A DNA stretch of 30,963 bases from the NCBI GenBank assembly GCA_039029915.1, contig JBCCFD010000033.1, positions 1 to 30,963 of the forward strand. Direction: 5' to 3'. A model generated the notes under the pieces. It ran no database searches, had not been told where the DNA came from, and saw only the letters and a program-made list of their open reading frames with translations. The position numbers were made by a program, and so were the translations under genes. This document shows, piece after piece, positions 6,443-13,885 of the stretch (position 1 is its first letter; each line of letters opens with the position of its first letter). The DNA comes from QQUD01 sp039029915 (GTDB lineage: Bacteria > Chloroflexota > Anaerolineae > Promineifilales > Promineifilaceae).

Positions 6443-7999
6443 TTACCCTCCCACACCGTCGATTTCGGTGACGATGGCGTCGATGTCGGTGCGTAGCTGG
6501 TCGATTTTGGCAACGATGGTTTCTAGTTCTGCATTGAGGTTGACAATATCAATTACCTCACGGGTGTCCTCCGGCTCCACATAGCTACTGACGGAAAGGG
6601 TGTACTCATTCTCAATGATTTGCTTAAGCTGGATAGATTGGGCAATATGCGAGACATATTCTTTTCTGGCGAAAATGTCCATAATCTGCTGGATATGGTC
6701 ATCGGTCATGACATTGTTGTTCGTCTCTCTTTTGAAGAAGTTTTCGCCGCGGGCATCAATAAATTGGATGCTGGTATCCAGTTTGTGTTTAGACAGCACC
6801 AAGATTTTGACGGCGATGCTGGTGCCGTAAAAGAGGTTAGGAGGGAGGGCGATGACTGTTTCCACATAGTTGTTGTCCACCAAATATTGGCGAATCTTCT
6901 TTTCGGCACCGCCACGGTAAAAAATGCCGGGGAAGCAGACGATGGCGGCGCGGCCTCGACCAGATAAGTAGCTGAGAGCGTGTAGCACAAAGGCAAAGTC
7001 GGCTTTTGATTTGGGGGCAAGCACGCCTGCGGGGGCAAAGCGTTCATCATTAATCAGCGTCGGGTCGCCGCTCCCAATCCATTTCACCGAATAAGGCGGG
7101 TTGGAGACGATGGCGTCAAATGGTTTATCATCTTGAAAATGGGGGGCGGTTAGGGTGTTACCCAGCTTAATGTTGAATTTGTCGTAGTTGATGTTGTGCA
7201 AAAACATGTTCATGCGGGCGAGGTTGTAGGTGGTGTGGTTGATCTCTTGCCCAAAAAAGCCTTCTTCAATGAGATGGGCATCAAACTGCTTTTTTGCCTG
7301 CAACAGGAGGGAACCAGAGCCAGCGGCGGGGTCGTAGATTTTGTTGACCGTTTCTTGCCCGTGCATAGCCAGTTGGGCGATGAGTTTGGAGACGTGTTGG
7401 GGCGTGAAAAATTCGCCGCCTGATTTCCCCGCGTTGGCGGCGTAGTTGGAGATGAGAAATTCGTAGGCGTCGCCAAAAAGGTCGATTTGAGCGTCTTCAA
7501 ATTGACCAAGATTAAGCCCAGCTACCCCTTTTAAAACTGCGGCTAGACGGCTGTTTTTATCTTTAACCGTATTGCCTAGGCGGTTGCTGGTGGTGTCAAA
7601 ATCGGCAAACAATCCTTTGATGTCGTCTTCTGATGCGTACCCAACTGCAGAGCTTTCGATAGCGGTAAAAATGTCGGCTAAATCGGTATTCAGATTTTCG
7701 TTCTTTTTAGCGCCCGCGACGATGTTGGCAAACATTTGGCTGGGGTAGATGAAGTAGCCTTTGGTTTTTACGGCGTCGTCTTTGATTTCGTCAGAGATGA
7801 TATTGTCTTCTAGTTCAGCGTAGTTGATGCTTTCGTCGCCGCCTTCGATGTAATCGGCGAAGTTTTCACTGATGAAGCGGTAGAAAAGGGTGCCTAGAAC
7901 GTATTGTTTAAAATCCCAGCCGTCTACGGAGCCTCTTACGTCGTTAGCGATTTGCCAGATTTGGCGCTGTAGTTCGGCGCGTTGTTGGGTGCTTGTCAT
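6443..7999 (-). CDS. hsdM: Type I N6-adenine DNA methyltransferase subunit HsdM
   Basis: 518 residues, the usual size of HsdM. The N-terminal helical domain (about 1-160, starting MTSTQQRAELQRQIWQIANDVRGSVDGWDFKQYVL...) contacts the target DNA and HsdS. The catalytic domain has the SAM-binding motif DPAAGSGSLLL near residue 222 and the adenine-methylation motif SNPPYSV near 296, and EFFTPQHVS before motif I is a family signature. The C-terminal helical part (from about 470) should pack against the HsdS helices. AGGAAG 6 nt upstream supports ATG 7999, and an extended -10 box lies 44 nt upstream, so this is the first gene of the hsdM-hsdS-prrC-hsdR operon. The ORF looks intact. Without a full HsdS it is not expected to have sequence-specific activity. 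Confidence 0.95.
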   Translation of the reverse strand: MTSTQQRAELQRQIWQIANDVRGSVDGWDFKQYVLGTLFYRFISENFADYIEGGDESINYAELEDNIISDEIKDDAVKTKGYFIYPSQMFANIVAGAKKNENLNTDLADIFTAIESSAVGYASEDDIKGLFADFDTTSNRLGNTVKDKNSRLAAVLKGVAGLNLGQFEDAQIDLFGDAYEFLISNYAANAGKSGGEFFTPQHVSKLIAQLAMHGQETVNKIYDPAAGSGSLLLQAKKQFDAHLIEEGFFGQEINHTTYNLARMNMFLHNINYDKFNIKLGNTLTAPHFQDDKPFDAIVSNPPYSVKWIGSGDPTLINDERFAPAGVLAPKSKADFAFVLHALSYLSGRGRAAIVCFPGIFYRGGAEKKIRQYLVDNNYVETVIALPPNLFYGTSIAVKILVLSKHKLDTSIQFIDARGENFFKRETNNNVMTDDHIQQIMDIFARKEYVSHIAQSIQLKQIIENEYTLSVSSYVEPEDTREVIDIVNLNAELETIVAKIDQLRTDIDAIVTEIDGVGG

Positions 8000-8043
8000 G
8001 GCGTCTTCCTGTTTTAATGCATTTAAATTGAAACGGTATTTGA

Positions 8044-8051
8044 ATTATACA
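8044..8051 (-). promoter_or_regulatory. Putative promoter of the hsd operon (extended -10)
   Basis: On the minus strand the sequence reads TGTATAAT, a perfect -10 box with the TG extension, 44 nt before the hsdM ATG. No good -35 is found at 17 nt, which fits an extended -10 promoter. Confidence 0.4.
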
Positions 8052-8096
8052 GGGAAAGACAATTGATACCCCTTTTGGATACAACTTTAAATTTGA

Positions 8097-8152
8097 ACCC
8101 TCCGGGAGGTTTACTCTATGATGATCGCTATGAATCAAACCTCCCGGAGGGT
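8097..8152. terminator. Double-hairpin inverted repeat between the oxidoreductase gene and the hsd operon
   Basis: ACCCTCCGGGAGGTTT (8097-8112) and AAACCTCCCGGAGGGT (8137-8152) are perfect inverse complements over 16 bp with a 24-nt loop. Each arm alone also folds as CCTCC/GGAGG. It starts 12 nt past the end of the oxidoreductase gene and is the right border of the palindrome-free region. It probably ends transcription from the upstream gene, but no U-run follows. It could instead be a REP-like element. Confidence 0.5.
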
Positions 8153-8164
8153 GTGTTGCAATAA

Positions 8165-10681
8165 CTACGCCCTTAGGCGAGCATTTTCTTTATCCAAGAG
8201 GGGTTCGGCGGAGACAACGGCCGTATACTTCTCATTAAAATACGAAATCTCCAGCGCCGTGCCGGGTGTGGCATACTCAACGGGCAGGTAGCCAAAGGCG
8301 ATTTGCTTGCCGACGGTGTAGCCGTAGTTGGAGGTGGTGACGTGGCCAATGACTGAGCCGTTGGAATGGATTGACTCGTAGCCAAAGAGCGTGGCGGCGG
8401 GGTTGTCGAGCGTCATCGCCACGAGCTTTTTCTTGAGCCCTTTTTCTTTGGCGGCCAGCGTCGCTTCACGACCCAAGAAGCCGCCCTCTTTTTTGACCTT
8501 CGCCGTCCAGCGCAAGCCCGCTTGGTAGAGGTCGTACTCGGTGTAAATGTCACCACCCCACAGGCGGTACCCTTTCTCCACCCGCAGCGAATCCATACAG
8601 CCAGCCCCAGCCGCGATCATATTAAATTCACGTCCGGCCTCCCACAGTAGGTCCCAAACTTGGAGGGATTGGTCAAACGGGATGTGTAGCTCCCAGCCCA
8701 GTTCACCCACATAGCTGATGCGCAGGGCGTACACCTTGGCGGTGCCGATTTCGAGCCACTGCGCCGAATAGTAGGGGAACGCTTCGTTGCTGACGTCGTT
8801 GGGGGTTACTTTTTCCAGCACTTTGCGGGCATTGGGTCCCCAAATGCCAATGGCTGAGTAGTAGTTTGAAACATCGGTCACAACAACTGAATCTTTCCAC
8901 TGGCTGTGGCGCAGCTGCCGCTCGACCCAATCAAGGTCACGGGGCAGTGACCCTTCCCCAACGTAGAACCAGAAGCAATCTTCCGCATTGCGGGTGACGG
9001 CTAAGTCTCGCTTGATGCCGCCCTTTTCGGTCAGCCAGCAGGTGTAGGTGAGGCTGTTGATCGGTTTGTCCATCTGGTTGGTGCAGAGCCAGTTGGCATA
9101 CTCGAGTGCGCCCGGCCCCTTAATCTCAATAATCGAAAGCGCAGTCAGGTCAAACATGCCGACGTTGCTGCGCACTTCCATATGCTCAGCCGCCATGATG
9201 GGTGACCAGTGCATCGCGCCCCAGCGACCCCGTTCAGGGATGTCGTCTTCGTATTTTTCGAGCAGACGGGCGTTTTCTTCATACCAGTTGGGCAGTTCAA
9301 TGCCAGCCGCTGGCACCATTTCCCCTTTAAGGGCCACATTCCGCACGTGGAAAGGTGACATGCGCACGTTGCGGGGCACCGTGGTGGGACGATTCGGGTG
9401 AACGATGTCGTACACCTCGGTATAGTTGGCGTTGCAAATGGCGTTGATATATGTTTTGGTTGATTGGTAGTCGTGGAGCCGATTGACATCACAAGCGCGC
9501 AAATCCCACTCGCTTTGGCCATAAATCATCCATTCAGCCAGTGACTTGCCCACACCGCCCGCATGCGTAATCCACGTCGCCACGCAGGTCCAAACGCCGT
9601 CGATGTGGGTTTCGCCCAAGAACGGATACCCATCAGCCGAGAAGGCAAACATGCCGTTGAACTCAGAGTCGTTTGATTTTCCAGTGTACGAGGGCATCAT
9701 CTCGTCCGCTAATTTACGGGCTTCAATATAATCTTCAGGGGTAAAGTCGCGCATGGCCGTTTTGCCGACCGCATACGGATCAACCGGAATCGGCTTGTGG
9801 TAATAGCTACCCACACCCAAGCGGTTCCAATGGTTCCGGTAATACATCGTCACGTCGAGGTCTCGAATAAGCGGATAAACGGCTTCGTGGTCACGATTGG
9901 TCGGGTCAAAATGGCTCAGCTCTGCCATCGGTTCGGAAACGACATATTGATGTTCAAAAGCCAGCAAAGGCAGCTTAATGCCCAGCTTGTCGCCCAAGAT
10001 TGGCCCCCAGATGTTGGTGGCGAGGACGATATGTTCACACTCGATGCGCGGTATTTTGGGGTTATCGGTGAGTACGGCCGTTACGTGATTGTTCTTAATT
10101 TCAACGTCGATAACGGCCGTATGTTCATGAACAGTACAGCCACCCATCCGCACCGCCTCAGCCATCATCGCGCCAGTTGCCCCCATGCCAGACACGAGGC
10201 TTGATTCTTCGCACAGCAGCGCGCCCTTGAAGGCATCTGGGTTAATAATCGGCCAAATTTCCTGCACTTGTTTAGGCGTGAGCAGGCTCGTTTTTGACCC
10301 AAAGCCCTGCGCCGCACTGTGCAGCCGCTTCATATCTTCCCAGCGCTCTTTGGTACGCGCGAGTTCAAGGCCACCGACACCGTTATACACCCTGCGCGTA
10401 ATATCACTGTCGGTTAATTCGGAATAAATAGCTGACTTATGAACATAGTCAGGCAGTTCTGAATAAAGTTTTGTGGCATATTGGGCAAACTGAGTGATTA
10501 ATTTTGAATGATTGATCGCCCCCACGCCACCGGGGGCATGGGATGATGAGCCGTCATTTTCAGGCAGCTGCCCCTTATCGAGCAACATAATGTCTTTCCA
10601 ACCAAATTTGACAAGATGATAAGCAAGTGCGCTACCGACAATGCCTCCACCAATGATGACGACTTTTGCTTGTGCAGTCAT
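8165..10681 (-). CDS. FAD-dependent oxidoreductase fused to a GcvT-like domain (dimethylglycine/sarcosine dehydrogenase family)
   Basis: 838 residues with two halves. The N-terminal half is a DAO-type flavoprotein domain with the dinucleotide motif VVIIGGGIVGSALAYHL (residues 7-23). SSSHAPGG follows near 45-52; its H48 is in the position of the His that binds FAD covalently in mammalian DMGDH. The C-terminal half (from about 430) is a GcvT/aminomethyltransferase-like folate-binding domain with SNVGMFDLTALSIIEI, RISYVGELGWELHIP and DSLRVEKGYRLWGGDI. Such fusions oxidatively demethylate N-methylglycines and pass the one-carbon unit to tetrahydrofolate. The exact substrate (dimethylglycine, sarcosine or another) is not determined. 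AGGAG lies 7 nt before ATG 10681. It stands alone, and its G+C is visibly higher than that of its neighbours. Three ACGGCCGT palindromes lie inside. Confidence 0.85.
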   Translation of the reverse strand: MTAQAKVVIIGGGIVGSALAYHLVKFGWKDIMLLDKGQLPENDGSSSHAPGGVGAINHSKLITQFAQYATKLYSELPDYVHKSAIYSELTDSDITRRVYNGVGGLELARTKERWEDMKRLHSAAQGFGSKTSLLTPKQVQEIWPIINPDAFKGALLCEESSLVSGMGATGAMMAEAVRMGGCTVHEHTAVIDVEIKNNHVTAVLTDNPKIPRIECEHIVLATNIWGPILGDKLGIKLPLLAFEHQYVVSEPMAELSHFDPTNRDHEAVYPLIRDLDVTMYYRNHWNRLGVGSYYHKPIPVDPYAVGKTAMRDFTPEDYIEARKLADEMMPSYTGKSNDSEFNGMFAFSADGYPFLGETHIDGVWTCVATWITHAGGVGKSLAEWMIYGQSEWDLRACDVNRLHDYQSTKTYINAICNANYTEVYDIVHPNRPTTVPRNVRMSPFHVRNVALKGEMVPAAGIELPNWYEENARLLEKYEDDIPERGRWGAMHWSPIMAAEHMEVRSNVGMFDLTALSIIEIKGPGALEYANWLCTNQMDKPINSLTYTCWLTEKGGIKRDLAVTRNAEDCFWFYVGEGSLPRDLDWVERQLRHSQWKDSVVVTDVSNYYSAIGIWGPNARKVLEKVTPNDVSNEAFPYYSAQWLEIGTAKVYALRISYVGELGWELHIPFDQSLQVWDLLWEAGREFNMIAAGAGCMDSLRVEKGYRLWGGDIYTEYDLYQAGLRWTAKVKKEGGFLGREATLAAKEKGLKKKLVAMTLDNPAATLFGYESIHSNGSVIGHVTTSNYGYTVGKQIAFGYLPVEYATPGTALEISYFNEKYTAVVSAEPLLDKENARLRA

Positions 10682-10823
10682 GGGAATTCTCCTAGTGCAG
10701 TTTTTCGCAACTTCGCTGAAGTTTTTGATGTAAATAATTCGGAAAACTGCTGAGTATTTCGCTTAAGTGTTCCGAAGTTTCTAATTTGAAAACCGTGTTA
10801 GATAAAAGCTTCGGAACCTCGAG

Positions 10824-10877
10824 GAAACGAAGTTTTTAGCCGTCATTTTATTCAAAACAGGAACTTCGTTTCACTTA
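10824..10877. repeat. Dispersed 54-bp hairpin repeat, copy 1
   Basis: 46 of 54 positions match 20983-21036. It has inverted ends (GAAACGAAGTT / AACTTCGTTTC) around a conserved core that reads TAGCCGTC-TTTTATTCAAA in both copies. The left arm is less complete than in copy 2. It lies about 145 bp upstream of the oxidoreductase gene. Confidence 0.6.
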
Positions 10878-11315
10878 AACCCAAAATGATGCGAACTTAC
10901 GGTGCGAAATACTAATTATTGTTTCATCTGGTCAGTCTGTTAGACGTTATTGCCCTTCGCTAAACCTTTGGCAATTTAGCCGTGATTTCTGACCTTGTTT
11001 CGTGCTATCTATTTTCGCATTGTGACTATAAAAAAGCGAATATGAAAATAATATCTTTACTTCCTGATTACTGTTTCGTCTGCCCTAATTTGATGGTTAA
11101 AATTAGCCCGGATAGTAGGCGAAAACTCAGGTGCTGATCATTTCAATAATCATCATTTCAGGCTGGGCAGAACATTCAGTGCAAACAAATATCCGCCAGC
11201 GAAAAAATCACGGGGTCACATAATACGGCTTGAAATCCCATTGTCGCAAGGGAATGTTAAAAATTTTGGGAATAACGGGATTATTTATAAAATTAGGGTT
11301 GCGCTTAACGAATAA

Positions 11316-11343
11316 TTGACATTCCTCTATCTTATATTACTAT
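11316..11343 (+). promoter_or_regulatory. Candidate promoter upstream of the M32 peptidase gene
   Basis: A perfect -35 TTGACA (11316-11321) is followed after 16 nt by TACTAT (11338-11343), a weak -10. It is about 340 nt before the gene, with the MITE-like repeat between, so it may instead be a leftover of that region. Confidence 0.3.
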
Positions 11344-11443
11344 TTGAAGCTAAGTGAGCATCCACAGATATTTATACTCAAGATATTTGTTGAATATCAC
11401 TTAAACAGTCACTTAGCACATTGTTTCACAAAAAACCTTAACA

Positions 11444-11607
11444 TGTCATGCTGAGCGGATGAACCGAAAAACTCCCTCATCCAACAGATAGTCGAAGCAT
11501 CTCGTCATAAGATACGACTGCATGTTTGATCAAGTCAGATTATATGGAGATGCTTCGACTCTTTTATTGATGAAAAGCATAATCGATTTTCCTCGCTCAG
11601 CATGACA
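11444..11607. mobile_element. MITE-like 164-bp palindromic element
   Basis: Outer terminal inverted repeats TGTCATGCTGAGC (11444-11456) and GCTCAGCATGACA (11595-11607) match perfectly over 13 bp. A second nested pair, GTCGAAGCATCTC (11491-11503) and GAGATGCTTCGAC (11547-11559), is also perfect over 13 bp. No ORF lies inside. The shape is that of a non-autonomous miniature element, and similar TGTCATGCTGAGC/GAAGCATCTC repeats are scattered in many environmental bacterial genomes. A fragment (TGTCATGTTGAGC) occurs again at 13740. Confidence 0.65.
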
Positions 11608-11686
11608 AGATTATTGTGAAAGAAATTTGAAAAAAATATGAAAAACACACTTTCACAATTTGTTTCAGCTTGCAGGAGTAAGTCCT

Positions 11687-13186
11687 TTGGAAGAAAAAAT
11701 TCAGCTACTTAAAGAAAAATTACATGAAATTGATGATCTTAACTCCGCTGTATCACTGTTAAGTTGGGACCAATCGACCTATATGCCATCAGGTGGTGCT
11801 CCGGCACGCGGCCGACAAATGGCAACGCTGAGCAAAATTGCCCATGAAAAATTCACGTCAGCAGAAATGGGGAATTTGTTGGATGAACTGCAGCCGTTTA
11901 GCCAAGAAAACAATTCAGATGATGCGATTCTAGTTCGTGTGACGACCAAAGATTTTGAAAAAGCGACAAAAATCCCGGCTCAATTTTTAGTTGATTTCAA
12001 TGTCCACATTTCCAAGTCTTACCAAGAATGGATGGAAGCACGGCCGAATAATGATTTCAAGCGGATTGAACCGTATCTTGAAAAGACGGTTGACCTGAGC
12101 AGACAGCTCGCCTCATTTTGGCCCCATGAGCATATCGGTGATCCATTGATTGATATGGCAGATGAGGGCATGAAGGCTGAAACAATCAAGAAGATATTCA
12201 GCGAGCTTCGCCAAGAACTGGTGCCTATTGTCAAAGCAATTACGGACCAAGAAGCGGCCGATGACGCCAGCCTCAAGCAGCATTACCCTGAACAAACGCA
12301 GCTAGACTTTGGCCTTAAAGTCATCGAACAGTTTGGGTATGACTTTAAAAGAGGCCGACAAGATAAAACGCATCATCCCTTTATGACCAAGTTTTCGATT
12401 GGGGATGTTCGGATTACGACCCGCACCAAAGAGAATGATCTCAGCGAAGCCTTATTTAGCACGCTTCATGAATCAGGCCATGCGATGTATGAACAGGGAA
12501 TCAATCCTGGGTTTGAAGGATCACCGTTAGCGAACGGTACGTCTGCTGGTGTTCATGAAAGCCAATCTCGCCTTTGGGAAAATTTGGTTGGCCGCAGCCG
12601 CGGTTTTTGGAGCCACTTTTACCCTAAACTGCAGGAAACTTTTACAGAGCAATTAGGCGAAGTCCCCTTAGACAATTTTTACAAAGCCATTAACAAGGTC
12701 ACTCCTTCACTCATTCGCACTGATGCAGATGAAGTGACTTACAATTTGCACGTCATGATCCGCTTTGATTTAGAGATGGCTTTGCTTGAAGGCAAGTTAG
12801 CCGTTAAAGATTTGCCTGAGGCTTGGCACGCCCGATATTTGTCTGATTTGGGGGTACAGGCACCAAGCGATGTTGATGGGGTTTTGCAAGATATTCACTG
12901 GTATGCTGGCTCGGTTGGCGGCTCGTTCCAAGGATACACTTTAGGAAATATTATGAGCGCGCTGTTTTTTGATGAAGCAATCAAAGCGCACCCCGATATT
13001 CCAAATCAAATCGCGTCAGGAGAGTTTGACACGTTACACAGCTGGCTGAAAGAGAATATTTATCAACACGGCCGTAAATTTACTGCCGACGAGCTCATCC
13101 AAAAAGTAACCGGTGGACCGCTCACGATTACACCCTATATCAACTATCTAAAAACAAAGTATGGTGAGCTATATACCCTGTCATAA
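11687..13186 (+). CDS. M32 family metallocarboxypeptidase (thermostable carboxypeptidase Taq type)
   Basis: A zinc carboxypeptidase that removes C-terminal residues from peptides in the cytoplasm. The zinc motif HESGH (HExxH) lies near residue 262 in STLHESGHAMYEQG. It is followed by AGVHESQSRLWENLVGRS, which holds the third ligand Glu, and by SLIRTDADEVTYNLHVMIRFDLE, all M32 signatures. The N-terminus (EEKIQLLKEKLHEIDDLNSAVSLLSWDQSTYMPSGGAPARGRQMATLS) is also typical. I choose TTG 11687 because AGGAG lies 8 nt before it (499 residues, the family's normal length). The frame is also open from TTG 11660, which would place the Shine-Dalgarno inside the gene. An inverted repeat TTGTGAAAG/CTTTCACAA (11614-11658) lies just upstream. 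The 3' end overlaps the convergent DCC gene by 6 bp. Confidence 0.92.
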   Translation: MEEKIQLLKEKLHEIDDLNSAVSLLSWDQSTYMPSGGAPARGRQMATLSKIAHEKFTSAEMGNLLDELQPFSQENNSDDAILVRVTTKDFEKATKIPAQFLVDFNVHISKSYQEWMEARPNNDFKRIEPYLEKTVDLSRQLASFWPHEHIGDPLIDMADEGMKAETIKKIFSELRQELVPIVKAITDQEAADDASLKQHYPEQTQLDFGLKVIEQFGYDFKRGRQDKTHHPFMTKFSIGDVRITTRTKENDLSEALFSTLHESGHAMYEQGINPGFEGSPLANGTSAGVHESQSRLWENLVGRSRGFWSHFYPKLQETFTEQLGEVPLDNFYKAINKVTPSLIRTDADEVTYNLHVMIRFDLEMALLEGKLAVKDLPEAWHARYLSDLGVQAPSDVDGVLQDIHWYAGSVGGSFQGYTLGNIMSALFFDEAIKAHPDIPNQIASGEFDTLHSWLKENIYQHGRKFTADELIQKVTGGPLTITPYINYLKTKYGELYTLS

Positions 13187-13618
13187 AAATCTGCTTGACA
13201 GCTCGGGGGTTGGCAGCCAGCAATGTTTGTTTTTGCCCCAAATGCGGTATCGATTTTTAGCAATTATTCCGTATCCAAAATCACGAACCGCTTGAGGTAG
13301 TAGCGTGAACTTCCCCGCCATGCGCCAGGGGGTTGAAAGCTGCTCAGCAATCTTGCAGGCAGCGGTTGAGTGGGAAAACAACTCGCCATCATCCAGCAAA
13401 AGTACAGAGTCAAACTGATCTAACGAGAAGCCAAACTGTTTCAAAATACCCTGCCCAACCGGAGACTGTAAAGATGCAAAATGAAAGCGGTTGTGGGCAT
13501 CATTTTCGATAATAAACTGCACCGAGGCGCTACATAAATTACAAACACCATCGAACAAAATAAGCGGCTGGGGCAACTTTTGAATGTCTACTTCTGTCGT
13601 TCTGTCCATAATTGGCAT
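13181..13618 (-). CDS. DCC-family (DUF393) thiol-disulfide oxidoreductase-like protein
   Basis: 145 residues. The family signature DGVCNLC (Asp-x-x-Cys-x-x-Cys; D23, C26, C29) follows a beta strand LILFDG, as in the thioredoxin-like DCC proteins. Other family features are FHFASLQSPVGQGIL and DSVLLLDDGELFSHSTAACKI in the middle, and RYRIWGK near the C-terminus. The role is presumed disulfide/thiol exchange; no substrate is known. Two ATG codons are possible (13618 and 13609), and neither has a clear Shine-Dalgarno site. Its stop overlaps the end of the M32 gene on the opposite strand by 6 bp, so the two genes are convergent without a terminator between them. Confidence 0.85.
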   Translation of the reverse strand: MPIMDRTTEVDIQKLPQPLILFDGVCNLCSASVQFIIENDAHNRFHFASLQSPVGQGILKQFGFSLDQFDSVLLLDDGELFSHSTAACKIAEQLSTPWRMAGKFTLLPQAVRDFGYGIIAKNRYRIWGKNKHCWLPTPELSSRFL

Positions 13619-13885
13619 TGTAATTTGTAAAATTAAACCGTAGTAGTGACTTGGGTCATTGTTTCATGAGAAAGATTGGCAAATAGACTGGGTACAGATA
13701 AATTTATTACCCGTTTCATAAAAATCTTAGCAATAAATATGTCATGTTGAGCATGGCTCGCTAGAATTCCTTGTTACGCGATCTTATGAAGCGGCGTAGT
13801 TATAAAAGAGTTAGAAACAAGTCGATTTACTATATTTCCGGTCAATTAAGAAGCGGAAAGTGATTACCATCATTGATTTAGCGAT
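13619..13885. other. Intergenic region with a half copy of the MITE-like repeat and a small hairpin
   Basis: Positions 13740-13752 read TGTCATGTTGAGC, one mismatch from the terminal repeat at 11444, without its partner arm. TTTCCG (13835-13840) and CGGAAA (13854-13859) form a small stem 26 nt before the next gene. I see no gene here. Confidence 0.4.

Larger units (their letters stand above)
10682..11443. other. Non-coding region rich in hairpins upstream of the oxidoreductase gene
   Basis: I see no protein gene here. It contains GTTCCGAAG (10769-10777) / CTTCGGAAC (10809-10817), the dispersed repeat at 10824-10877, a nested stem GGTCAG (10930-10935) / CTGACC (10989-10994) enclosing GCTAAA/TTTAGC, and CTAATTT (11085-11091) / AAATTAG (11100-11106) flanked by TTTCG/CGAAA. 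These could form structured RNA or be remains of mobile repeats. The window gives no basis for naming a known riboswitch. Confidence 0.4.

Noticed and set aside
1..8000. Alternative genetic code explaining the in-frame TAG and TAA
   Set aside because: Many intact genes in the window end normally with these codons, and only mazF and hsdS are interrupted. Point mutations are simpler.
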